Shown here piece after piece: positions 10,301-22,090 of a stretch of 32,984 bases of DNA. Under the pieces are notes generated by a model. That model did no database searches. It saw only the letters and a list, made by a program, of their open reading frames with translations, and was not told the DNA's origin. The translations under genes and the position numbers were made by a program. Source of the stretch: Seison nebaliae (taxonomy: Eukaryota; Rotifera; Pararotatoria; Seisonacea; Seisonidae); NCBI GenBank assembly GCA_023231475.1, contig JALJEE010003233.1:1-32984 (forward strand), read 5' to 3'. Position 1 is the stretch's first letter. Every line of letters begins with the position of its first letter.

Positions 10301-13300
10301 TCGTCAGATCATTATCTAATCTTAGTGTATCTGATTGTATGATGAAGGAGACCATCAAATCATAAGAATAAAACATTAAAGTGGCATTTTCAGTGGGTGA
10401 GTCGGGATTGAAATCGATTCCCATAAAATTGTGTTCCTTCAACCACGTTTTAGCATCTTCAAAGAATTTCTCATCAAATTCATTCTTTGATGTAATAATC
10501 GCTGCAATTCGAAAAAATTTTCCACAAATGTAAATAAATTCTCTTTGACATAAACGATTATTGGGAAATAATTTCAATTGTTTCTCATACGATACCAGTT
10601 CACTGAATGTTTTTGTCAAAAAAATTTCCAACCAATTATTCCATAAACGCAAGAAATGATAATCATTCGCTATATCGTTCGTATATTCTTTTAGAACGAT
10701 ATCAATCTTCCGAATATTTCGATTCATATAATTATATTTCGCATTAATATATTGCTCATATTCATACATTTCCAATAAATGTAAAATGTAAAGATAGCGA
10801 ATGAAAAGATATAATCGAAGAGTTGGTGTCGTTACTGAGAAGAACATATTAGCGCCAACATCATCCCAATGATATTCAGTTTTATCAGAAACATTTAAAA
10901 TATTTTGACTTCCTACCGTCAAATTCATGGTAGTCGTATCTAAATAATTACCAAGATTCCTAATCAATTGTTGAAATAATTGATTGGCAACTAATAAATT
11001 CGATTTAATATCCGTCTCAACATCCGAAGTCTTCGCCATAAACTTCAACAAACTCAGATGATTCAATACAGTTTTTATGTAGAACTTTATCTCTTTCACT
11101 TCCCAGAACCATTTAGTGGCCGTACGATAATAGTTTATCGCTTGTTGTAAATTATCATATGAATTTATGGAATGCATATCATCTCCTTTAATTCCCAATG
11201 CAAATATGAGATCAGCTAATTTCAATTTCAATTTCATTTTCATCGAATATAACCGATAGACAACAGAAAAATTTTTGGGATGAGTACTCGGATTAAATGA
11301 GAATTTCTTCATTTCAACAATATTATCTCCCCACAAGTCGTCGTCAGTTTTCTTTAATTGTAAGAAGAATGCCAAATCTTTTAAACATTCCAGATATTCT
11401 TCATCATTTCCTAAATTGAGAGATAGATTTTCATCTTCAGTCAGAACATCTTCAGTCTCTGTTGTTGGAGATTGTGTTTGTAAATTTGATTCTTTTTTTG
11501 GATTCATATTCTTCTGTATTAAATTTTTTACCGTTTCAATTGCGGATAATGTTATACTTCTCGCACCCAATAATGCTTTAGTATTTGAATGAATACTTGC
11601 TGTTCCATCAATCAATAGATTGACTGTCTCAAACCACAACACATCAGGTAAATTCGAATTTTCTAAATTTTTCAAAGCAATTTCCATTCCTTCTTCAACT
11701 CTCTGTTCTTGCTCAATGGCGATTTTCGAAAGAATAACATTGAAATGAACTGTCGAAATGATATTTTTCAAATTAATTGAATGTACCAAAACTCGTGATG
11801 CAATACTGCGACAAATACCCACTTTCCGTTCTGGCAAATATTCAATGATATCTCGAATAATCGTTGACCATAATCGATATTCGATAATTTTTTTAATTGA
11901 TTCTCTTGTAAATTTTTGATTAGAACTTCCTTTATTTGTTAAACGACTCAACTGTTCTTCCTTCAATGGATGTTCGCCATCCCAGATATCAGAAATGGAT
12001 GTTAATTCGATAGAATTTCTAATTTCATTTGACCATTCGATTATAAAATTACTTAAATTATTTTCAATCAAATTTCGATATGTTACGATTTTTCTCGTGT
12101 CGTTAATTCTCAAAAGAATTTTGAAGATGTTTAACATTGAACGTAAACGCAAAAGAATATTATTCGCGTGAAATGAATCAATTATATGATATTGTAAATA
12201 AACGACAGGTAACGAGAATAATTCGAATTCCATTTTTGGCATTATATCTAACAACAAATCGAGATAATAAATTGTATGTAAACTATTACCGAAATTTTCA
12301 GAAGAAAATGGGAAAATACCATCTCCTTCAATATCGTCGTCAATATTTTCGAATGATGGTGAATAAAAATTGTAAGATATCCAGAATTGTAAACTGATTA
12401 AAGAGGAGATTGTATAGTCTTTCTTCTTCCCACCAGAGTCCTTTCTATTTGATCGTTGTCTCTTTCCTCTTCGACTACCACCTGCATCTTTATCTGGCGT
12501 TTTCGTTAACGCCATTCGCCAAATATAAGCAATGATAACAATGGAAGTAACGATTGCTTCGGTACATAATACAAATTTCCCACATGAATAATAATATTGG
12601 GCTAAGAAAATTTTGGTGCGTAAAAAACAGTCCAAATATTTACATGTTTTGGGTAACTTCTTTATGCTGACGATACTCTTCTGCCAAATCGATAACTTGT
12701 CAGCATTAGCAAATAATTGAACGAATTGTTTCTGATAATCATCCGATTCAAATGAACGATTAAGTGGTGAATGAATTAGAGAAGATGTCAACATAATTCC
12801 ACAAAAATGTTGAAGATCATCACCAAATGAATTTGCATGAAGATATTGCATCAATTCTATAATTATTTCAAAACGAGTCAATCGATTTTGTAGTTCACTT
12901 TGTGAACGATTTCGAATAGCTAATTCTAATGTTTCCGAATCACCATTTTCAAGTGGCACATTACGTAGACATTCGTTCGCTTGTTTTGTCGATATATCGT
13001 CGATCGAATAGAAAATTTTTTGCCAAACTGTACTCAAATGAGAATGTACTCCATCCAATATTTGAACAGCATTCTTCACTGCACATAAATGGTCAAAATG
13101 ATTTCGGGACGCAACTGCCACTGTGATCCACATGAGAGCTATATATTCGATGGATTGTTCACGTAAATTGTGCATATCGAATTGAACACCCTGCCCCAAT
13201 TTTGATTTGGAAATAATGAGAAATTTTGTTAATTCTAATCGATGAGATCTGGGAACGGTTGGTAAAGCATCCTGAAGTAAATCTAAAGATTTCTGCCATA

Positions 13301-16300
13301 AACATCGTTGTTGATAAACTCGAAGAATTGCTACATAATATATGACTCTTAAAGTAAGATCATCGAATGCATCTTTATTATCAAACAATCCTTTCGAATT
13401 TGCATTCGTTTTAATATTCGACATCATTCCACTCATCTTCGAATTTTCTAAAGTTACCAAATATCCGTTAGGAAACTTCACATGATTTTCTTTTAATATC
13501 TCAGAAATCTTCTCATAATAATCTAATAACAAATATCGTTTGTTTGACGGAATGATATTGACGACACTATTCCAGAAACATCTTGCTCCATTAATCACTA
13601 AATCATAATTTGATGCTTCTAAACCATATCGAATGCTTTTGAGCAATGCATTAAATCCCAATTGTGTTTGTCTATTAATTTCATTAGTTTGAAATAATGA
13701 TTCAGAATTGTCCGATTTCTTTAATGCATCCAAACCTCCCAATAACGGTATCGCTAAATAAAAATGAACAATTGAGAAATTGATTAACGGATTTTGACTG
13801 TCTTCCCTTTGATGTTTAATTGCTCTCTTGTATGATTGGTCATTGCTCAAATTGATTGCCATTTGTGCAGCTAAAAACATCATTTGTAACGGATTGAGAT
13901 TCTTTGATTCTTTTATCACTTTTGCAATTTCATCAACTGCGTTCAATCCTTTCAAAACAGCCGGATTCTCTGTGAAGGGTGTATAAACTCCAATATTCAT
14001 TAATATCAATGTCGACGTTTGACAGATGAGAATGAGATCTTGAAAATAAACATCTGGCGCATATTCATACCAGTGACTGGATGATGTTTGATAATTAAGA
14101 AATATCTTTTTTAAAAAAAATTATTTTTTAAATTTTACATAATCAATACTGACTTCAGCAAATGAAGGAATTTGACTGAAATCAAATTTTCGTTTTTCCA
14201 TAAATCTCGACTTCTCCAAATATCGACAATACAATGCAACCGAATATTGGCTCAAGTCATCATATATCTTTAATTTGCTAAGAAATTCTTTGCACGAATC
14301 AGTCATACCCGCTTCAAATTGATTATGTTTCGATACGTCAGTAGCATTCGAAGAACTACGATGAAATTTCCCGGTCCGAGACGATGTAACACGAGATTTT
14401 AAAGTCTTCGTTGATTCAGTCACATCTCGGATGTCGGAGGAAGTGGTCGATTTATGTTCCATTGGACTAGTCTATAATTGAATATATTTCACCTCGCTAA
14501 TATACATTCCATAATATACTACTAACAATTGATTGATAAATGGGATAAAGAGTTGATTGACGAAGTTGATGCCATAATAATTTCACTTTTATCGGTTGTT
14601 GCAATTCAATTTTGAGGATAACCCAATATTTGATGAGTGGCATACGATAATTATAATCCAATACATGGTGTGGCAATTTATCACTTTCTAATATCAATAA
14701 AACTTCTTCACAAATCTTTAATATATATATCGTCAAAATTACAGAAAAAAAATGGTAACTGTTAATGCTAATTTTAAATCAGTTAATCTTTCTTTTGATA
14801 CATTCTTCATCGCTTCATTCTTATCCATTTTCATTTGAATACCACTCGGTTTCACTTCTATAATAAAGTCAAGATTTATTAATAAATCTTCTCTTTAAAA
14901 AAAATCGAACTGACAAGTTGAGTTTCGAAAATTTGATATAATTCCACTGTATCATAATCAATAATTTTCCATCTGGCAAACGTACATTTGATGACCATCC
15001 TTGCTAAACATACGTAATGTTCAACATTCGTACCGAATCCGTTGTAATAAATAATGTAGAAACAAGTGAGTAAAGTATCGTTCAATTTGGATAAATGACG
15101 AAAAATATATTCTTGACCCAACGAACTATTTTCCACTAATCTCTCCTTGACTGAGATGTCAAATGAACGGAATAAATGATAATAATAATTCCAAGTATAC
15201 GTCAACGCATTAATATTCAACCAATTCTCATCTAATAACAACGCGATCTGCATAGCTCGATTAAAATGCATAACAGCCGCATTGCCCAACCATTCCAACC
15301 AGTATTTATATGCGAACCATTGAGTAAGATTCTTCTCATATGATCGATTGAGTTGATGAATTTTACTTTCGACTGTTAATTTTTGAGCAACCCCAATATC
15401 AATATTTATTGATAATTGTGAAGCTGGTTTCTCTACAGCAGCCATTAGAACTTCAGCATTTTGTTTCATCGTTTCATTAGTGATATAGTTCAATGGTTTC
15501 AATTCTAAATACAATACCATGAATAAAATATTTCATTTGAGTTTTATAAAGAAAATTTAAAACTTTGTAATTTGATTAAATGAATCAATGATTCACCTCT
15601 TAACAAATGCATTTCGCCAAGGCTACGCAATATTCGTCGTTTATCTTCCTTTACAATTTTTGCATCTTTTAATACCGCTAAATATTTGGCTAATTCCAAT
15701 GGAAAATCTTTATCGACCAGAGTTCCTCTATCCAAAAACAATTTAATATATTTGTCAAATAAATTTTCAATCAAATAGAAGAAACCTTGCATCTTCTTCA
15801 GTAGGTGTTGATTCTTTCACATTCGCCCATTGAAATAAACAACTGATTGGCAACTGAACAATATTGAAATGAGGTTTACGAATATATTCTTCATATAATT
15901 TAATATGTTTATCTATTTTCGATGTTAAATCGACATCGTTATAATTCAATGATACTGGATTTTCTACCATTCCATCAGTTTCATCAACTATCGGATTTTC
16001 CAACATTATTGTATCATCATATAATAAACAATATAATGTACTTATTCGAACGATTTCCCATTCATCTCGTCTTCGAGCGGATTGTGCAATATCAGCCCAA
16101 GCATAAAAATCTTCAGCTAATTCACCTAATTGTGATTGAGTACCAAATACAAAAAATTTTATGAAATCATTAGAATCATCTTTCTTTCCTGTCTTATCCG
16201 TTGTGATGTCGGTCGTTATAGTTGATGGAGATGGTTCATCTTCCAGATCTTTCTCCGTTTTGTCAATTTTCAAGATTTTTTGAAATTCCATTCCCACATA

Positions 16301-18662
16301 ATGTTGAGCTTTCATTACTGTTTTCATATATTCATTAACTATCCGATACACATCTGGCAAATTCGTCTCATCAATTTTAGTTATCGATTTTAAAAGACGA
16401 GTCACCGAATTTTCTGATTTCCACATCATCTCTACGTTAGCCGCTCCCAAAAGATTACAACATTTCATTAACAAGTTCTTCGCCATTCCCATTTGTCTCG
16501 AATCATCGGTAGTACGTAAATTTTCCAGGACAGTTCTAGCAATATCTCGATCGTGTGAGAAATATTCAACCCGATCCGTAACATAACACATTCGTTTTCC
16601 CATCATTCGTATATATGTCGTATGCTCGTGATGTACATCATGGAACCATGCCTACTAATAGAAATTTAATTTTAATTTAAAATTTACAAACTCCATGTAC
16701 ATGTTTAATTCCTGCATTGATAGCGTCTTCATCATATAAAATTTTTGCACATTCTATATGTAATTTACATCTCAATTTTCGATTGTTACTGAAAATTATA
16801 ATTTAATTAATATTTAATTCATTAACATTCTTATCGGAACCTTTTTATCGTTTTCAAAGTTTCAGTAACAGAAACTAATGATTTCTTCAATTTCTTCCTT
16901 ACACCTTTCTGTAATAACGGTTGGACAGTATTCCATACTAAAGAACAACCGGTTTCTAAAATTCCATAAATTTCATTCATTTCGAGAATATATAAATGAT
17001 ATTTGTCATTCCCAAACTTATCCATCACATCAGCAATATATTGAGTCAACTTCTCAATGACATTCACTCGAGTATTTATCATGTCATCACTATAAGTTCG
17101 TTGATATTTACCGATTTTTTTCATTAACATAAGTGTTTTAAGATAATGAAGATGATGTTGATTGAAATCGTTGAGTTTCTAAAAAAAATAAAATTTTCTA
17201 CAAATATTTTGGAAGAAATGAAACTTCTCTAATATATGTTAAATGATCAACAATCTTCTTCATTAGAGAATAATGATGTCCATTGAATAAGAAGTAAGCT
17301 AATTCAATCATAATTCTTGCGGTTTCATCATTCGTTTCCATTGGTGGTAAATCAATCTTCATGTTTGGTACTTCAACTGCAAAATCATTTACTGGCAATT
17401 CAATCAAATCTCTATCAGTTGCTGTTAATTGATAATTCAGATTGAATGCTGGAGCTTCAGTTACAATAATAAATTAATTTATGATGAAATAATATACCTA
17501 ATAAACACCTGATGTAATTGTTTCAATACCTTTCGGCAATAATGCTTCAATAATCCATTGAGCATGAAAAATTTTCATGCTGTCCGATATCTTCATGTGC
17601 GTTAATATGACAATGCATGCATAAATATAATCGAATGGAGTCTCCGTCAATTTCTTGAGGAATACATTTAACGAAAAAATTTCACTTGTCACCTGATGAA
17701 AAATAATATTTTATTATTTTATTAATTACTAACAACAATAGAAATTATTCGTCGTCGAATATTAGTCGATTGAACACTATTTTGTGTTCGATTTAGAAAG
17801 ATGTCGATTAATTGTGAGATTTCATTCGTATCATTCCCTTCCCGATTCGTAAAATAACAATATTCATCAATTTTCCCTTCAATTTCCAAACTAAAAAAGT
17901 TTTTCTAAAAATCATTAATGAATTAAAATATTTGACCTGCTAGCAAAATTATATAAATGTGATGGACAATTCTTTATTTCAAGAAATTTCTTTTGGAATT
18001 GTTTGAGAGTATTCACTGTGAAACGTTTAGTTCCATCATAGAAATTGGTTTTCCATGAATCCCAAAACAAAATGAAAGATCTGAATATAATGTCTTTATT
18101 TCTGTCCATATTCGTGGAATTAAATTATTATAATATTATTCAAAAAGAGATATAACTTTGCGGTAACATTTTCAATATTAATCGCTTTCGTTAAATATTT
18201 TGATATTTCAGTTAATCTCTCCTAAAAACGACGAAGAATATTAATGGAAATCACAAAAATTAAAAACAATCGGTTTTATCGCTGTTATTAAACTGATTGC
18301 TATCAGTTCATATTGGACGAGATATCCACGATGTAATGAAATATCTCCATTTCGGTTCCCACTGAAATATATATCTAAACATTGTTGAGCTGCTTTTAAA
18401 TTGTTAAACTATCAAAATTTCATAAATTATTCTGAATTTTCACAATGAAACTTTTACTGCTAATTCCGCTGCATCAATCAATATATCTGGAGTGAATATA
18501 ACCGCCTGATTTTCAACACCAATAAGAAGCAATGCAAATGCTTCGTCGAATATTTTATTATCTAATGATAACGTCAAATTAAGCAAATTATTAGGGTAGA
18601 GAACAGAAGAAACCTTCTGTGTTTTCTGCTTCTTTCAATTTTGTTTTTATTCTGGAAAACAT
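7318..18662 (-). CDS. CFAP46: Cilia- and flagella-associated protein 46 (C1d projection of the central apparatus)
   Basis: About 25 exons and 3,350 residues (human about 2,700). Known role: C1d projection of the axonemal central pair, needed for ciliary beating. Diagnostic stretches: AFALLLIGVENQ...FTPDILIDAAELA at the N-terminus, YAWADIAQSARRRDEWEIVR with CLLYDD in the middle, and WQKSLDLLQDALPTVPRSH with SKSKLGQGVQFDM in the giant exon. The C-terminus has LILLVDKETMEWPLENI and FWTIAGVRSAI. Resolved exons: 18662-18614, 18561-18458, 18408-18268, 18221-18157, 18101-17937, 17890-17734, 17692-17509, 17454-17225, 17178-16841, 16788-16692, 16651-15786, 15727-15564, 15504-14911, 14857-14760, 14715 to about 14540, then one ending 14139, 14105-9777, 9728-9557, 9506-9346, 9293-8819, 8774 to 8557 or 8520, 8467 or 8457 to 8301, 8253-8141, 8081-7818, 7760-7318. 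The junctions near 14500 and 8500 are ambiguous. TPR-like helices dominate. The ATG at 18662 starts a short first exon. Confidence 0.92.
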
Positions 18663-19011
18663 CTCTAATTTTATAATTTAATGATGATGCTTAAATGATT
18701 GAGAATAACCCTTAGTAACAAAATTTATTTTATCACGTTCTAAAAAGAAAATGTTTCAAATTTTAAAATTTTAAAAATTAAGTTTACCATTATTCGTTTT
18801 CCATTCAATATTGAAAAAGTATTATTGATTTTCAAATTATGTAATAGTAAGACATTGTTATAAAACTAAAAATTTTCTCTTAACATGACGTGTTTTAAAA
18901 GCTTAAATAATAAAATAGCTTAAGAAAAACTGTATATTGACTACGTGAAAAATTGAATAGAAGTAAATTTTATTTTAGATCGAAATTGACTTCTATTTTT
19001 CATTTAACAAA
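18663..19011. promoter_or_regulatory. Shared upstream region between CFAP46 (-) and SELENOS (+)
   Basis: The two genes start head to head, 349 bases apart, so this AT-rich stretch must carry both promoters. No TATA box is clear. On the plus strand TTTTATTTTAG ends at 18978, 34 bases before the SELENOS ATG. It looks like a splice acceptor, from either a 5' untranslated intron or a trans-splice site. Confidence 0.5.
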
Positions 19012-19645
19012 ATGGATTCTCTAAATAGCGAAAATAGCCATTCTGGTACAGGAGGAGAAAGTTATTCTTTTAATTTTCATGTTCGATAATTGATGAAATT
19101 TCAAAAATTAAATAAAAATAGTTTTGGGATATATCGAAAGTTATGGCTGGTTCATTATTGGCGGTGTAGCGTTAATGTATTATGTTTGGCATCGATACAA
19201 GGATCAAATTGACAATCGAATAAATTCGATCAAAGCTGCAACTAGTGCTGGTATTAGGAAGAAAGATGATGACACCAGTTCCTTATTATTCATTTGATAA
19301 ATGTTTTTTTTATTTTATTTGAAAGAACAAGATAAGACGGAAGAACGAATACGTGCCGCTCGTCAAAAGTTACAAGAGAAACATGATGAACAATCGTTGA
19401 TGAGGAAATTGAAGAAGCAAGAAGCTGAACGACAAAAGAAGTTGTTGGAAATTGAAAAGCATGAACAACTGAAGAAAGGATTAAGTGTGAAAAAAGATGG
19501 AGATCTTACACTGGAAGATTTGGGACTTGGTACTAAAACGGAAAGACCAACAAAAAGTAAGAATGACGATTATAATCCTTTGATGGGTGATGGTGCAGCT
19601 TGTTCCCGAATGAAATTTCGTCCTGCAGCTGGTGGATGAGGTTAA
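19012..19645 (+). CDS. SELENOS: Selenoprotein S (VIMP), with in-frame TGA for selenocysteine
   Basis: Exons 19012-19060, 19122-19277 and 19326-19645 give 174 residues with selenocysteine at 173. SELENOS is an ER membrane protein that recruits p97/VCP to Derlin complexes in ER-associated degradation. A short lumenal N-terminus is followed by one membrane segment (YGWFIIGGVALMYYVW), then a long charged helix (RIRAARQKLQEKHDEQSLMR) as in the family. The tail DDYNPLMGDGAACSRMKFRP matches the vertebrate YNPLSGEGGGACSWRP motif. The reading then gives GG-TGA-GGT-TAA, i.e. Gly-Gly-Sec-Gly-stop, exactly the vertebrate ending GGUG. A SECIS element follows and AATAAA lies at 19797-19802. Reading TGA as a plain stop would lose only two residues, but the SECIS argues for readthrough. 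Confidence 0.93.
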
Positions 19646-19677
19646 TTCTTCTCTGTTCCATCTCACCAAATCGTCCA

Positions 19678-19759
19678 TTCGTTGCCCATGACGAATATTA
19701 TAAAAAATCGTTCAAATAACGAAAATAATATTCCGAAGTAAACATATGCACAATACGAA
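19678..19759 (+). promoter_or_regulatory. SECIS element in the SELENOS 3' untranslated region
   Basis: The core quartet ATGA (19688-19691) is followed by GAATATTAT (19693-19701), which pairs perfectly with ATAATATTC (19725-19733). The partner core CGAA (19734-19737) then supplies the required GA. Above the stem lies an A-rich bulge (19702-19707) holding the conserved unpaired AA, and an upper mini-stem TCGTT/AACGA (19708-19712 with 19718-19722) closed by loop CAAAT. This extra mini-stem is the form 2 SECIS layout. A lower helix TTCGTTG (19678-19684) with CAATACGAA (19751-19759) completes it. It would bind SBP2 and recruit Sec-tRNA. Confidence 0.88.
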
Positions 19760-20485
19760 GTCAACCAGAAAACATAAAGAATGAATTAAATTGAGGAATA
19801 AATTTTATAATTGTTTTTTCAATAATTCATCTTTGTAAAATTAAAAAATGTTTCAAGAATAATTTCTTAAATGAAACGTCGTGACATATTTGAATTTTTC
19901 TTATGTAATTAAGTGATGTGAAAACTTCAATTTGATATTAGTTTTACATAATTGATAAAAAGTGACAATCAAGAAAATGGAGAAGTTGATTCGTTTGAAT
20001 GTTAAGTTGAACTGATCGTGGAAATTAAATTTCCCATCGTAAGAGTGATGATTTTACTCATCAAAATGTTAGTGTGTTCATGATCCCATTAATTTCATTT
20101 ATATACACGACATCACTTTCTGCAATGTACGATGAACGGGAAGTGTCTACTCTTTCATATAAAGAAATGTAAAAAGAACAAAAGAAAATTTTCTGTTTTT
20201 TTATTTTACGTTTGAATTTCTTTGATTACATGAGCAAAATATGCAAGGTGAATGCACGGATAAATGTTTGCTTTCGATTTAAAACTATTTTATTTTCTCT
20301 CTATCACAATAGGAATAGAAATTGAATCATATTCATTTCTTATTCTCTTGAAAAGAATTTAAACGAACTACCATCTCATCGGAAAACTTTTATTATTCTA
20401 ACTCCAAAGAAAAAATCAAAAGTCACATTAAAACTATATTGTAGTCGGCACAACAAATTGAAGAAATTGTTTTAGAAAGTTTGAA
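19760..20485. other. SELENOS 3' end and TMEM164 upstream region
   Basis: No gene seen. AATAAA at 19797-19802 probably ends SELENOS. The remainder is AT-rich without repeats that I can see. ATTGTTTTAG ending at 20475, 11 bases before the TMEM164 ATG, resembles a splice acceptor. Confidence 0.4.
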
Positions 20486-21822
20486 ATGAATCAATTTGAT
20501 CATTGGAGAGAGGTCGCACCTTTATCTTGCGGTGCTAATGCCACAGTGAACACAGGGTTTTATTTTACGAATGTTATTGGGAGTAATTTATCTTTAAACT
20601 TTTCAGAAGTTTCCGTCATTATGCAATACTTTCTGGTGTTACGACGGCTGATGATGATGTCAGTCAATCATTTTGGTGGTGGTGTTCTGGTGTCGATTTT
20701 TCTGTAGCAGGAACTGGTGGACGAAAATGTAGAAATTATATTCCTTCCTGGTCCATGTTATTAGAAACGATTATTATTTCACTTTTCTCAATAATCTTCG
20801 AATTATATCTTCCTTATACGTACATCTATGGAAAACGGAAGAGAAAAAATCATCAGAATAATATTGGATCTACATCTGCATCAAAAGATGTGGAACAAGA
20901 TAAGACGAATAAAAGAAAAGAATCGAAACGTGATCGAATGTCAGTTTCATTGGACGAATTTATTTCGGGGAAAAGTTTTGAAGAGAATTTACAACCAACT
21001 GAACCGAATTCTACACCAACTGTTGCATTTCTTCGAACTTTTTGTTGTATATTTCATGCTCTGGTGTGGGGTTTGGAACTCTCATACAAATTATCAACAA
21101 GACAAATGATCTGGATTCTCAATCCATGTCACGTTATCACATTTACACAATTGTCATTGTTGTTGTTGTTACCATGGAAAAGTAATCCAGAAGGAGCAAA
21201 TTCGAAGACATCAGTTAGATTAACGATGAATACTTCCAGTCTGACTTCAATTCATAAGATTTACAGGAATTCCAAAATTCAATTTCTTCTCATTTTCCTT
21301 CATACACATACCTGTTCAATGAATGGACCTCTATTGGCATTATTGTTTCCCATATTAAATACGAGATATCTCCCCGGCGAACAAGGAGTTTATTGGCTTC
21401 AGCATTTTCTTATTCTATTCGTTCCTTTCGTTCTCGTTCTCCTTCTTGATTATGATGGAAATGATTTGGTTGAAGGTGAATTTGAAAAGGAAGAGAAAGC
21501 TATTCCTTTCATTTATGGAACTGAATTCCGTTGTTCATTAGTATTTGGATTGGGTGTACAACGAATTTATAATCTACTTATACTTCAACCGATTGCTTTT
21601 GTGACAGGAGTCAATTTGAATAATATTATGTGTCCTGCTATCTCTGACCCTTTTAGCAATACATGTCACTATCGTTATTTCGTTCATTGTCATCAGACAC
21701 TTCTCGTTTTCGTTTTATCATACATCTATGCATATCTATTGGAATGGTGGATATATTTATACTACGCGAACACACGATATATTCAACGGGCGCATACTTT
21801 ATTCACAAAGAAGTATTCCTAA
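20486..21822 (+). CDS. TMEM164: TMEM164-family membrane acyltransferase
   Basis: Exons 20486-20556 and 20607-21822 (phase 2 junction) give 428 residues, against about 300 in human. TMEM164 is a multi-pass ER protein reported to transfer arachidonoyl chains to ether phospholipids, feeding ferroptosis. Conserved landmarks: SGVDFSVAGTGG near the N-terminus, ILNPCHVIT (the proposed acyl-accepting Cys), NGPLLALLFPILNTRYLP, and VNLNNIMCPAISDPF followed by HCHQT. The extra length lies in a Lys/Arg/Ser-rich loop after the first membrane helix (residues about 90-170), a Ser/Thr-rich insert after the NPCH helix, and an acidic loop (DYDGNDLVEGEFEKEEK). All stay in one open frame, so they are probably real loops. 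AATAAA at 22016-22021. Orthology is confident; the substrate is inferred from the family. Confidence 0.92.
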
Positions 21823-22090
21823 TATTTCCTCTCCAACTCTCTTTACAATTTATAATTTTCACAGATCTATATATTATTTTCTCTCTTCATCGTTCATTTC
21901 AGTGTTTTACAGGAATTTCGTATAATCTCTAAAATTTAGTAAATTCTCTTCCTCTTATTAGAAGATTTATTTTGTTTAATGATAAAATCATTTATCTTAT
22001 TACAACGAACAGTTAAATAAACAATTGCTCATGAAATTACAAATGCCTTTGGCCAATTAGAATTATTTCTTATTTACAACAAAAATTAAA

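Noticed and set aside
9741-14009. The long central frame as a separate 1,422-residue gene
   Set aside because: Its apparent start is a TTG, the frame extends upstream to an acceptor at 14106, and both flanks carry further CFAP46 sequence in order.
15544-15792. Reading MQGFFYLIENLF as coding at the junction near 15780
   Set aside because: Phase and splice signals place a 57-base intron at 15728-15785; that frame is open by chance.
19637-19639. TGA as the ordinary stop of SELENOS
   Set aside because: The next codons give Gly-stop exactly as in vertebrate SELENOS, and a well-formed SECIS follows.
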